DNA of 64,000 nucleotides from Rhodococcus aetherivorans (GTDB taxonomy: Bacteria > Actinomycetota > Actinomycetes > Mycobacteriales > Mycobacteriaceae). The DNA lies in NCBI RefSeq assembly GCF_011058165.1, contig NZ_JAALEG010000010.1, positions 1 through 64,000 on the forward strand, read 5' to 3'. This document shows positions 10,645 to 18,323 of the stretch, in pieces. A program made the translations under genes and the position numbers. Position 1 is the first letter of the stretch, and each line of letters opens with the position of its first letter. Under the pieces are notes generated by a model. That model was given only the letters and a program-made list of their open reading frames with translations. It was not told the origin of the DNA and made no database searches.

Positions 10645-11772
10645 GTGAAGACCAAGGCTGCGGTGATCAAAGGGCTCAATCAGCCATGGGAGATCGAGGA
10701 GATCGACCTCGGAGACCCGGTCGCCGGTGAAGTGCAGGTGCGTCTGGCAGCGTCCGGACTGTGCCATTCCGACGAACATCTACGCTCCGGCGCGACGCCG
10801 ATTGCATCCTTCCCCGTCCTCGGCGGGCACGAGGGCGCCGGCGTGGTCACCAAGGTCGGACCGGGGGTGTCCAACATCCGGGAGGGCGACCATGTGGTGC
10901 TCGCCTTCATCCCCGCGTGCGGGCGATGCCGCGCGTGCGCGAAGGGCCTGCAGAACATCTGCGACGAGGGGGCGAACCTCCTCACCGGGCAGGCCATCGC
11001 CGACAAGACGCACCGGGTGACCCTCAATGGTGATCCGGTCATCCAGATGTGCCTGCTCGGCACGTTCGCGCCCTACGTCACCGTGCACGAGGCCTCGGTC
11101 ATCAAGATCGAGGACGACATCCCGCTCGACAAGGCCGCCCTGCTCGGCTGTGGCGTTGCCACGGGCTGGGGCTCCGCGACGGCGATCGGCGGCACCAAGG
11201 TGGGCGACTCCGTCGTCGTGATCGGCATCGGCGGCGTGGGCATCAACGCGGTGCAGGGGGCCGCGCACGCGGGTGCCCGGCACGTCGTCGCCATCGACCC
11301 GGTGGAGTTCAAGCGGGATCAGGCCAAGAAGTTCGGGGCGACCCACACGTTCGCCTCGATCGAGGAGGCGCTGCCGGTGATCGGCGAGATCACCTGGGGT
11401 GCGATGGCCGACGTCACGATCATCACCGTCGGTGAGATCCACGGGGACATCATCGCCCCGTCGATGGCGCTGACCGGCAAGGGCGGCCAGGTGGTCGTGG
11501 TGGGCATGGGCAGCGCCGCCGACACCCAGGTGACGCTGAGCCTGTTCGAGCTGACCCTGCTGCAGAAGCGCCTGCAGGGCGCGATCTTCGGTGGTGTCGG
11601 CCCGCGCTCGCAGATCCCGAAGCTGCTCGACCTCTACCGCAGTGGACAGCTCGAGCTCGACAAGCTGGTCACCAAGACATACCGGCTCGAGGACATCAAC
11701 GACGGCTATGCCGACATGCACGAGGGCCGAAACCTGCGCGGCATGGTGCTCTACGGCGACGACGACTACTGA
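10645..11772 (+). CDS. NDMA-dependent (mycofactocin-type) alcohol dehydrogenase
   Basis: A 375-residue zinc-dependent medium-chain dehydrogenase. The catalytic zinc region is SGLCHSDEHL and GGHEGAG; the structural zinc cluster is CGRCRACAKGLQNIC. The cofactor-binding part has GIGGVGINAVQGA. SGLCHSDEHLRSG and the stretch around GATPIASFPVLGGHEGAG fit the actinobacterial family with tightly bound NAD that regenerates with NDMA in vitro and mycofactocin in vivo (established for the family). Start: GTG behind GGGAGGG. Mycofactocin biosynthesis genes are not in the window, but a second mycofactocin-type enzyme lies at its right end. Confidence 0.88.
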   Translation: MKTKAAVIKGLNQPWEIEEIDLGDPVAGEVQVRLAASGLCHSDEHLRSGATPIASFPVLGGHEGAGVVTKVGPGVSNIREGDHVVLAFIPACGRCRACAKGLQNICDEGANLLTGQAIADKTHRVTLNGDPVIQMCLLGTFAPYVTVHEASVIKIEDDIPLDKAALLGCGVATGWGSATAIGGTKVGDSVVVIGIGGVGINAVQGAAHAGARHVVAIDPVEFKRDQAKKFGATHTFASIEEALPVIGEITWGAMADVTIITVGEIHGDIIAPSMALTGKGGQVVVVGMGSAADTQVTLSLFELTLLQKRLQGAIFGGVGPRSQIPKLLDLYRSGQLELDKLVTKTYRLEDINDGYADMHEGRNLRGMVLYGDDDY

Positions 11773-11814
11773 CGGGAGCCGGCACCGGCACCGCGATCCG
11801 GTGACGGGCCGGCC

Positions 11815-11861
11815 GGCGGTGACGTTCGGCCGGCCCGCCGGCGGTGACGTTCGGCCGGCCC
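11815..11861. repeat. Tandem 22-bp direct repeat upstream of a tetR gene
   Basis: Two identical 22-bp copies (11815-11836 and 11840-11861, period 25 bp) each contain GTGACGTTCGGCCGGCC, which ends in the palindrome GGCCGGCC. They lie 24-70 bp upstream of the TetR start codon, so they could be a duplicated operator or promoter element. The period equals that of the unrelated tandem repeat at the end of the same gene. Confidence 0.8.
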
Positions 11862-11885
11862 CTCGGGGTCGCCTACGGTGAAGCC

Positions 11886-12506
11886 ATGGAAACGCGTGAG
11901 GAAGCCGTCGAATCGGGATCGTGGCGGCAGTACGGGCCGTCGACCCTGCCCAAGCCGCTCGAGGCCGCACTCGAGGCGTTTGCCGAGCGCGGTTACGACG
12001 GCACCTCGATCCGGGAGATCGCCGCCCGGGCCGGGCTGTCGGTGCCGGGCCTGTACCACCACTACCCGTCGAAGCAGGCGCTGCTGGTCTCGCTGACGAC
12101 GGCGGTGATGGGCGATCTGCTCGACCGCAGCCGGCGGGCTCTGGCGGAGGCCGGCCCCACGGCCTCCGAGCGGTTCGACGCGGTCGTCGAGTCCCTTTTG
12201 CGGTTCCACATGTTCCGGCGCAATCAGGCTTTCGTCGCCTCCACCGAGATGCGCAGCATGGAACCGGACAGCCGGAAGGCCTACATCGCGTTGCGCGACG
12301 AGCAGCAGCGGATGCTCGACGAGATCGTCCGGGACGGGGTGACGAGCGGGGAGTTCGGTACCGAGTTCCCGGAGGACGCGAGCCGGGCGGTGACCACCAT
12401 GTGCGTCGCCGTCGCCGGGTGGTACCGACCGGACGGGCCGCTTGCTCCCGACGAGGTCGTCCACCGCTACCTCGCCATCGCGCGCTGCGCCGTGGGCGCA
12501 CGGTAG
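11886..12506 (+). CDS. TetR family transcriptional regulator
   Basis: A 206-residue TetR regulator. The HTH (IREIAARAGLSVPGLYHHYP, about residues 41-60) is canonical. The C-terminal domain resembles those of regulators of acyl-CoA metabolism. It lies 264 bp upstream of, and in line with, an acyl-CoA dehydrogenase operon. A palindrome in front of that operon is its probable target. Its last eight codons and stop form the first unit of a 25-bp tandem repeat, so the C-terminus sits at a hotspot for slippage. Confidence 0.88.
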   Translation: METREEAVESGSWRQYGPSTLPKPLEAALEAFAERGYDGTSIREIAARAGLSVPGLYHHYPSKQALLVSLTTAVMGDLLDRSRRALAEAGPTASERFDAVVESLLRFHMFRRNQAFVASTEMRSMEPDSRKAYIALRDEQQRMLDEIVRDGVTSGEFGTEFPEDASRAVTTMCVAVAGWYRPDGPLAPDEVVHRYLAIARCAVGAR

Positions 12507-12680
12507 GGACTGCGCCGTGGGCGCACGGTAGGGACTGCGCCGTGGGCGCACGGTAGGGACTGCGCCGTGGGCGCCCGGTAGGGACTGCGCCGTGGGCGCC
12601 CGGTAGGGACTGCGCCGTGGGCGCCCGGTAGGGACTGCGCCGTGGGCGCCCGGTAGGGACTGCGCCGTGGGCGCCCGGTA
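12486..12680. repeat. 25-bp minisatellite, seven full units plus one partial
   Basis: Eight head-to-tail copies of a 25-bp unit; the last copy is 20 bp. Units 1-3 have A and units 4-8 have C at position 15; otherwise the copies are identical. Each unit contains the hairpin core GCGCC-GTG-GGCGC and the triplet TAG. In unit 1 that TAG is the stop codon of the TetR gene. The period is not a multiple of three. It is not a CRISPR because no spacers are present. Confidence 0.97.
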
Positions 12681-12729
12681 GATCGTCCGGGTTGACCGCG
12701 CGGGGTGGGGTGTGTCACGGTTGTCGTAA

Positions 12730-12749
12730 CCGAGCGATCGATCGGTCGG
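12730..12749. promoter_or_regulatory. Operator-like palindrome upstream of the acyl-CoA dehydrogenase operon
   Basis: CCGAGCGATC-GATCGGTCGG is a 20-bp palindrome with one mismatched pair, 20 bp before the start codon of the acyl-CoA dehydrogenase. Size and symmetry fit a TetR-family operator. The TetR gene just upstream is the obvious candidate ligand-responsive regulator. Confidence 0.65.
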
Positions 12750-12769
12750 GGTGAGGAGGAGGAATCGCG

Positions 12770-13987
12770 ATGGCTGTCGATCTGTCGTACCCGGAACACG
12801 TCCAGGCACTGGTGGCGAGGACCGAGGAGTTCGTCCGGGAGCACGTGCTGCCCGTCGAGGACGCCCACAACGGTGACATCACCGCCGCCGGGGGCGACGA
12901 CCTGCGGGTGAAGCTGCAGCAGGCGGCCAAGGACGCCGGCGTCTTCGCGCCGCACGCGCCCGTCGAGTACGGCGGCCACGGACTCGGCATGGTCGACCGC
13001 GCCCCGGTGTTCGAGGCGGCGGGCTACTCGCTGTTCGGGCCCATCGCACTCAACATCGCCGCCCCCGACGAGGGCAACGTGCACATGCTCGCGCACATCG
13101 CCAGCCCGGAACAGAAGGAGCAGTTCCTCGCGCCGCTCGCCCACGGCGACGTGCGGTCCGGATTCGCGATGACCGAACCGGCACCCGGCGCCGGGTCCGA
13201 TCCCAACGCGCTCACCACCCGCGCCGAGAAGGTCCCTGGCGGCTGGAAGATCAACGGCCGCAAGTACTTCATCACCGGGGCCGACGGCGCCGGCTTCTTC
13301 ATCATCATGGCCCGCACCTCCGGCGAACCCGGACAGCGCGGCGGCGCCACGATGTTCCTCGCCCCCGCCGACACCCCGGGCCTGACCGTCGGCCGGCACA
13401 TCGACACCATCGACCGCGCCATGATCGGCGGTCACTGCGAGGTGTTCTTCGAGGACCTGTTCGTGCCGGATTCCGCCGTCCTCGGTGAGGTCGACCAGGG
13501 CTTCGCCTACGCGCAGGTGCGGCTCGGGCCCGCCCGCATGACGCACGTGATGCGCTGGCTCGGCGCGGCGCGCCGCGGCCACGACATCGCCGTCGCCCGC
13601 GTCGCCGAGCGGGAAGGCTTCGGCGGCAAGCTCGGCGACCTCGGCATGATCCAGAAGATGGTCGCCGACAACGAGATCGACATCGCCGCCACCCGTGCCC
13701 TGCTGACGCAGGCGTGCTGGGAACTCGACCAGGGCTCGCACGCGTCCAACTCCACGTCCATCGCCAAGACCTTCGCGGCCGAGGCGGTGTTCCGCATCGT
13801 CGACCGGTCGATGCAGATGTGCGGCGGCCTCGGCGTCTCCGCCGACCTGCCCGTCGCGCGGCTCGCCCGCGAGGTCCGCCCGTTCCGCATCTACGACGGG
13901 CCTTCCGAGGTGCACCGCTGGGCCATCGCCAAGCGCGCCGTCGGCGCCGCGAAGAAGGCCGCCGCCGCGAAGGAGAGCCGGGCATGA
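12770..13987 (+). CDS. Acyl-CoA dehydrogenase family protein (ACAD10/11-like)
   Basis: A 405-residue FAD flavoprotein of the acyl-CoA dehydrogenase fold. Visible are FAMTEPAPGAGSDP (flavin- and substrate-binding loop), KYFITGADGAGFFIIMAR and the C-terminal MQMCGGLGVSADLPVARL and IYDGPSEVHRW. It starts behind GAGGAGGAA. It is coupled by an ATGA overlap to an aminoglycoside-phosphotransferase-fold kinase. In animals the equivalent domains are fused in ACAD10/11, and in Pseudomonas they are separate (LvaC with LvaA). Those systems act on 4-hydroxyacyl-CoA, so a role in hydroxy-acid catabolism is inferred. Confidence 0.9.
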   Translation: MAVDLSYPEHVQALVARTEEFVREHVLPVEDAHNGDITAAGGDDLRVKLQQAAKDAGVFAPHAPVEYGGHGLGMVDRAPVFEAAGYSLFGPIALNIAAPDEGNVHMLAHIASPEQKEQFLAPLAHGDVRSGFAMTEPAPGAGSDPNALTTRAEKVPGGWKINGRKYFITGADGAGFFIIMARTSGEPGQRGGATMFLAPADTPGLTVGRHIDTIDRAMIGGHCEVFFEDLFVPDSAVLGEVDQGFAYAQVRLGPARMTHVMRWLGAARRGHDIAVARVAEREGFGGKLGDLGMIQKMVADNEIDIAATRALLTQACWELDQGSHASNSTSIAKTFAAEAVFRIVDRSMQMCGGLGVSADLPVARLAREVRPFRIYDGPSEVHRWAIAKRAVGAAKKAAAAKESRA

Positions 13988-15015
13988 AGACCGCACAGCA
14001 CGAGGGACTCGACCTGAGTGCCCTGCACCGCTACCTGGAGGACTCGGGCATCGCCCTCGACGGCGAACTGCGCGCCGAACTCATCTCCGGCGGCAAGTCG
14101 AATCTGACGTACGCGATCTTCGACGACACGTCGCGGTGGGTGCTGCGCCGGCCGCCGACGGCAGGGCTCACCCCGTCCGCACACGACGTCGCCCGCGAGT
14201 TCCGCATCACGTCGGCGCTCCAGGGTTGCGGCGTGCCGGTCGCGCAGACCGTCGTCCTGTGCGAGGACGACTCCGTGATGGGCGCTCCGTTCACCGTCGT
14301 CGAGCACGTCACCGGGCGGGTGATCCGCACGACCGAGGACCTCGCCACCCTGAGCGACGACGAGATCGAATCGTGCACCGGCGAGCTCGTCCGCGTGCTC
14401 GCCGCCCTGCACTCGGTGGACTACGAGGCCGTCGGCCTCGGAAACCTCGGCCGCCCCGACGGGTACGTCACCCGGCAGGTGAAGTTGTGGGCCGGCCAGT
14501 GGGACCGGGTCAAGACCCGCGACCTCGACGACCTCGATCGGCTCCACGCCGCCCTCGCCGACGCGATCCCCGCGTCGTCGGCGGCGTCGATCGTGCACGG
14601 CGACTACCGGATCGACAACACCATTCTCGATCCTTCCGATGCCGGAAAGATTGCGGCGGTGGTGGATTGGGAACTGTCCACGCTCGGTGACCCGCTCACC
14701 GACGTCGCCCTGATGTGCGTGTACCGCAACCCCGCGCTCGATCAGGTGCTCGGCGAATCCGCCGCGTGGACGAGCCCGCGCCTGCCGTCGGCCGACGACC
14801 TCGCACAGCGCTACGCGGTGGCGACGGGCCGCGAACTCGCCCACTGGAACTTCTACATGGGCCTGGCGAACTTCAAGCTCGCCGTCATCGCCGAGGGCAT
14901 CAACCACCGCTGGCGCGTGGGGGCGACCGTCGGCGACGGCTTCGACCGGGCAGGGGAGGCCGTACCGGTCTTCGCGGCCGCCGGCCTGGAGGCACTGCGG
15001 GGAGGCGCAGCGTGA
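13984..15015 (+). CDS. Phosphotransferase family protein (APH fold, ACAD10 N-domain/LvaA-like kinase)
   Basis: A 343-residue kinase of the aminoglycoside phosphotransferase/choline kinase fold. It has the catalytic loop IVHGDYRIDNTI (the Brenner HGDxxxxN motif) and a metal-binding Asp in VVDWELSTLGDPLTDVA. Flanking acyl-CoA dehydrogenase and SDR genes overlap it at both ends. The family phosphorylates the hydroxyl of 4-hydroxyacyl-CoA so that phosphate can be eliminated. Antibiotic resistance is an unlikely role in this context. Confidence 0.88.
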   Translation: MKTAQHEGLDLSALHRYLEDSGIALDGELRAELISGGKSNLTYAIFDDTSRWVLRRPPTAGLTPSAHDVAREFRITSALQGCGVPVAQTVVLCEDDSVMGAPFTVVEHVTGRVIRTTEDLATLSDDEIESCTGELVRVLAALHSVDYEAVGLGNLGRPDGYVTRQVKLWAGQWDRVKTRDLDDLDRLHAALADAIPASSAASIVHGDYRIDNTILDPSDAGKIAAVVDWELSTLGDPLTDVALMCVYRNPALDQVLGESAAWTSPRLPSADDLAQRYAVATGRELAHWNFYMGLANFKLAVIAEGINHRWRVGATVGDGFDRAGEAVPVFAAAGLEALRGGAA

Positions 15016-15764
15016 CAACCGATCTCGTGAACCCCAGCGCCCTGGTCACCGGCGCATCCCGCGGCATCGGGCTCGGTGTCGCCACCCGCCTCGCGGAGCA
15101 GGGCTACGGTCTGACCCTCACCGCGCGCGACGAGGCGCGGCTCGACGCGGTGGCCGCCGGCCTGCGCGACGCCGGTGCGCCCGAGGTCCGGGTCGTCGCC
15201 GCCGACCTCGGCGACCCGGACACCGCGGCACGCGTCGTCGCGGCGCACGAGGAGACGTTCGGCAGCATGCGGGCGCTCGTGCTCAACGCCGGCGTCGGCA
15301 CCGCCGGCACCATCGCCGAGTTCCCGATGCGGCGCTTCGGCAAGACGGTGTCCGTCAACTTCGAGACCCCCTTCGCCCTGATCCAGGCATCGTTGCCGCT
15401 GCTGCGCAAGGCCGCGACCGCCGCCCCAGGCCGCGGTGCGAAAGTGGTTGCGCTGTCGTCGATCACCGGCGTCTACGCCGAGGCGGGCCTGGCCGTGTAC
15501 GGGGCGACGAAGGCGGCGCTGATCTCTCTGGTCGAGACGCTCAACGCCGAGGAGTCCGGCAACGGTGTCAGCGCGTCCGCGATCGCACCCGCCTACGTCG
15601 ACACCGACATGTCCGACTGGATCAAGGACCGCATCCCCGCCGAGGAGATGCTCGAGGTGAACGACGTCGTCGAACTCGTCGACGCGGTGCTGCGGCTGTC
15701 CTCCCGTGCGGTGCTGCCGCGTCTGGTGCTCAGCCGGGCCGGGACGGACGCCTACCGGGCCTGA
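15012..15764 (+). CDS. SDR family NAD(P)-dependent oxidoreductase
   Basis: A 250-residue SDR with TGASRGIGLG, LNAGVG in the NNAG position, the SSITG serine and the YGATK catalytic motif. It starts with GTG overlapping the kinase stop (GTGA), preceded by GGGAGG. It is the third gene of the acyl-CoA dehydrogenase/kinase operon, so it may interconvert the keto and hydroxy forms of the acid that operon degrades. This is an inference from position. Confidence 0.88.
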   Translation: MTTDLVNPSALVTGASRGIGLGVATRLAEQGYGLTLTARDEARLDAVAAGLRDAGAPEVRVVAADLGDPDTAARVVAAHEETFGSMRALVLNAGVGTAGTIAEFPMRRFGKTVSVNFETPFALIQASLPLLRKAATAAPGRGAKVVALSSITGVYAEAGLAVYGATKAALISLVETLNAEESGNGVSASAIAPAYVDTDMSDWIKDRIPAEEMLEVNDVVELVDAVLRLSSRAVLPRLVLSRAGTDAYRA

Positions 15765-15768
15765 GCTC

Positions 15769-17034
15769 TCACCGGCCGTCCGCGAGCGCGCGGACGGCCG
15801 GGCTGGTCGCGTGCCGGACGAACGCGCAGTCCGCGAGGCGTTCGGCCGTTCCGAGGGTGAGCGTCATGTCGACCGAGTCGGCGAGCCGGTAGGGCCGGCT
15901 CTCGACGACGGAGCCGAGGACGCGGCGCAGCCGGGACACCTCCGCCCGCACCGCGACGGCGTGGTCCGGGTCGCCGTAGATGCCGTTGCTCACCTCGGTC
16001 ACCGTCATTCCCTGCGGCCCCCGCAGGTGCAGCAGGAGCAGGATCTCGGCGTGCCGGGCGGACAGCGGGCTGCGCCACGCCGAGTCGGCGCCGCTGACGA
16101 CGACCGTCGGCGTGCCGGACAGGTCCAGTTCGATCGCCATCCGCGCCGGGCCACCCGCTGGCCGGATCAGCCAGCCGTGCGCGAGCTGCTCCGGCACGCA
16201 CAGGCCCAGGCCGGGCACGCTCAAGGTCCGCTCGGACGTCGGCGCCGCCACGCGCTTGGTGGCCGCAACGCCCGACGCGTGCGCCACCCACCCGTGCTCG
16301 TCGACGAGCAGCAGCGGCCCGCTCATCGAGGCGAGCACCGGCGCCGCGGCCGTGCGCAGCCGTTCGAGCCGGTTCTCGTGCAACCGCCACAGCTGCGCCT
16401 CGGCGAGCCGCACCGCCGTCTCGACGAGCGCGCTGATGGTGGGATGGATCGTCAGGGCGGGGCCGCTCACGTCGACCACGCCGAGCAGTTCCCCGGTGCG
16501 CGGATCGTGGATCGGTGCCGCGGTGCAGTACCAGGGGTGCTGGGACTGCTCGAAGTGCTCGGCGGAGAACAGCTGTACCGGGGCGGCCTCGGCGAGGGCC
16601 GTCCCGATCGCATTGGTCCCCACGGTCGCCTCCGTCCACCGGGCGCCCTCGCTGAATCCGAGGCTGTCGGCGCGGCTGCGCACCTTGGCCGACCCGGCCC
16701 GCCACAGCACGATCCCGTCCGCGTCGGTCACGACCATCAACATGTGCGACGCCTCGGCCACGGAGCACACCACCTGCTCGAGGTCGCCGATCACCCCCGA
16801 CAGCGGGGAGTTCCGCCGGCGCCGTTCGACCTCGGCGAGCGGCAGCAGGGCGCGGGCGTTGCTGCCGTCCGGAGCCAGCCCCGCGACGAGCACCCGGGAC
16901 CAGGACCGGGCCACCACCGACCGCGGCCGCAGCGGCGACCGACCGCCGCCGATGACCGCATCGTGCATGCGCGCCAGCTCCCGCGCGTATCGATGCAGGT
17001 CGGTGCCGGGTTCGATGGCGCTGAAGTTGCCCAC
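15769..17034 (-). CDS. GAF-domain transcriptional regulator without sigma-54 ATPase domain
   Basis: A 421-residue regulator. Residues from about 55 to 240 form a GAF-type sensor like that of acetoin/glycerol-metabolism activators (LGFSEGARWTEATVGTNAIG; HPWYCTAAPIHDPRTGELLG). The AAA+ sigma-54 interaction domain that follows in AcoR is missing. In its place is a C-terminal winged-helix region (WRSPLSARHAEILLLLH onward). The start is taken as GTG with a purine-rich leader. It is divergent from the butanediol-type dehydrogenase and probably activates it in response to a small alcohol or ketone. Confidence 0.82.
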   Translation of the reverse strand: MGNFSAIEPGTDLHRYARELARMHDAVIGGGRSPLRPRSVVARSWSRVLVAGLAPDGSNARALLPLAEVERRRRNSPLSGVIGDLEQVVCSVAEASHMLMVVTDADGIVLWRAGSAKVRSRADSLGFSEGARWTEATVGTNAIGTALAEAAPVQLFSAEHFEQSQHPWYCTAAPIHDPRTGELLGVVDVSGPALTIHPTISALVETAVRLAEAQLWRLHENRLERLRTAAAPVLASMSGPLLLVDEHGWVAHASGVAATKRVAAPTSERTLSVPGLGLCVPEQLAHGWLIRPAGGPARMAIELDLSGTPTVVVSGADSAWRSPLSARHAEILLLLHLRGPQGMTVTEVSNGIYGDPDHAVAVRAEVSRLRRVLGSVVESRPYRLADSVDMTLTLGTAERLADCAFVRHATSPAVRALADGR

Positions 17035-17081
17035 GGTCTCCGTCTCTCGTCGGTCGGGTTGCGGTGAGCATATGCCGAATT

Positions 17082-17146
17082 GTGTGGCCGGCACCACACC
17101 CGTCACGCGGCGGTGCCGCGGCGCAACGCACTGCAACACTTGTTGC
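17082..17146. promoter_or_regulatory. Inverted repeats between the GAF regulator and the dehydrogenase
   Basis: Two dyads lie in the divergent intergenic region: GTGTGG (17082-17087) with CCACAC (17094-17099), and GCAACA-CT-TGTTGC (17133-17146), which is perfect. The second resembles sites bound by acetoin-type GAF activators. Either could be the regulator's binding site. Confidence 0.55.
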
Positions 17147-17264
17147 GGCGACGCCGGCGCTGTGTTCTGGATCACGCGCCGGCCTCGGTAGCGGCGCACC
17201 CGGATGGTCCCGCGTCGGACATGGCCGAACAGGTCCGACGCCCGTACAGCGAGGAGATCGACCC

Positions 17265-18320
17265 ATGAAGGCAGCCCGCTTCCACGGCCCCGGGGACATC
17301 CGGGTCGAGGATGTCCCCGAACCGGCGACCCGGCCCGGAACCGTCAAGGTCGAGGTCGAGTGGTGCGGTATCTGCGGCACCGACCTGCACGAGTACCTCG
17401 AGGGCCCGATCTTCGCCCCGCCCGCCGACGCACCGCACCCCATCACCGGCGAGACCGTGCCGATCACCCTCGGTCACGAGTTCGCCGGTGTCGTCGCGGA
17501 AGTGGGCGACGGCGTGGACGACGTGCGGGTGGGCGACCGGGTGGTCGTCGAGCCGTACATCATCTGCGGCCGCTGCGACGCCTGCCGTAACGGCCGCTAC
17601 AACGTGTGCAGCACACTGGGATTCGTGGGCCTGTCCGGATACGGCGGCGGCTTCTCGCAGTACGTCGTCGCCGAGCGGCGCTGGATTCATCCGCTCGGCG
17701 AACTCGGCACCGACGTCGGCGCCCTCGTCGAACCGCTCGCCGTCGCGTACCACGCCGTGCGGCTCTCGGGTGCGCGGCCGAGCCACTCGGCGCTCGTGTT
17801 CGGGGCCGGGCCGATCGGGCTCGTCACCACCTCGGCGCTGCGCGCGGCGGGCGTCGAGCAGATCATCGTCGTCGAACCGGCCGAGGTGCGGAAGAAGAAG
17901 GCCGAGCCGGCCGGGGCGGACCACATCATCGACCCGCGCGACGGCGACGTCACCGAGCAGGTGCTGGAGCTGACCGGCGGCCGTGGCGCCGACGTCTCCT
18001 TCGAATGCGCCGGCATCGACGCGGTCCTGAAGACCGCTATCCAGTCCACCCGGGCGGGCGGCACGTGCGTGAACGTCGCGATCTGGGGCCACGAGGCGAG
18101 CGTCGCCATGAACGACCTCGTCTTCCGCGAGGTCAACCTGCTCGGCAGCCTCGCCTACGCGAACGATCATCCCGCCACGATCGAGATGATCGCCTCCGGC
18201 AAGGTCGACCCCTACCAGTTCATCACCGGCCGGATCGGGCTCGACGACATCGTCAAGGACGGCTTCGAGGAACTGATCACCAACAAGGAGGAGAACGTCA
18301 AGATCCTCGTCCAGCCGTGA
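17265..18320 (+). CDS. 2,3-butanediol / zinc-type alcohol dehydrogenase
   Basis: A 351-residue medium-chain dehydrogenase of the (R,R)-butanediol dehydrogenase family. The catalytic zinc site is CGICGTDLHEY and LGHEFAG; the structural zinc cluster is CGRCDACRNGRYNVC; the Rossmann motif is VFGAGPIGLVT. These enzymes oxidise butanediol to acetoin or related secondary alcohols. Start: ATG after GAGGAGA. The divergent GAF regulator supports a role in acetoin/butanediol or a similar diol, but sorbitol-type substrates are not excluded. Confidence 0.88.
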   Translation: MKAARFHGPGDIRVEDVPEPATRPGTVKVEVEWCGICGTDLHEYLEGPIFAPPADAPHPITGETVPITLGHEFAGVVAEVGDGVDDVRVGDRVVVEPYIICGRCDACRNGRYNVCSTLGFVGLSGYGGGFSQYVVAERRWIHPLGELGTDVGALVEPLAVAYHAVRLSGARPSHSALVFGAGPIGLVTTSALRAAGVEQIIVVEPAEVRKKKAEPAGADHIIDPRDGDVTEQVLELTGGRGADVSFECAGIDAVLKTAIQSTRAGGTCVNVAIWGHEASVAMNDLVFREVNLLGSLAYANDHPATIEMIASGKVDPYQFITGRIGLDDIVKDGFEELITNKEENVKILVQP

Positions 18321-18323
18321 TCG

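Noticed and set aside
12486-12680. CRISPR array
   Set aside because: The 25-bp units are directly adjacent with no unique spacers, and no cas genes are near.
12467-13996. Long minus-strand open frame with repeated RSPYRAPTAQSLPGAHGAV units
   Set aside because: It is the translation of the 25-bp tandem repeat and of the strand opposite the acyl-CoA dehydrogenase; GC-rich antisense frames are open by base composition.
13984-15015. Aminoglycoside resistance kinase
   Set aside because: The APH fold is shared, but overlapping acyl-CoA dehydrogenase and SDR genes point to acyl metabolism.
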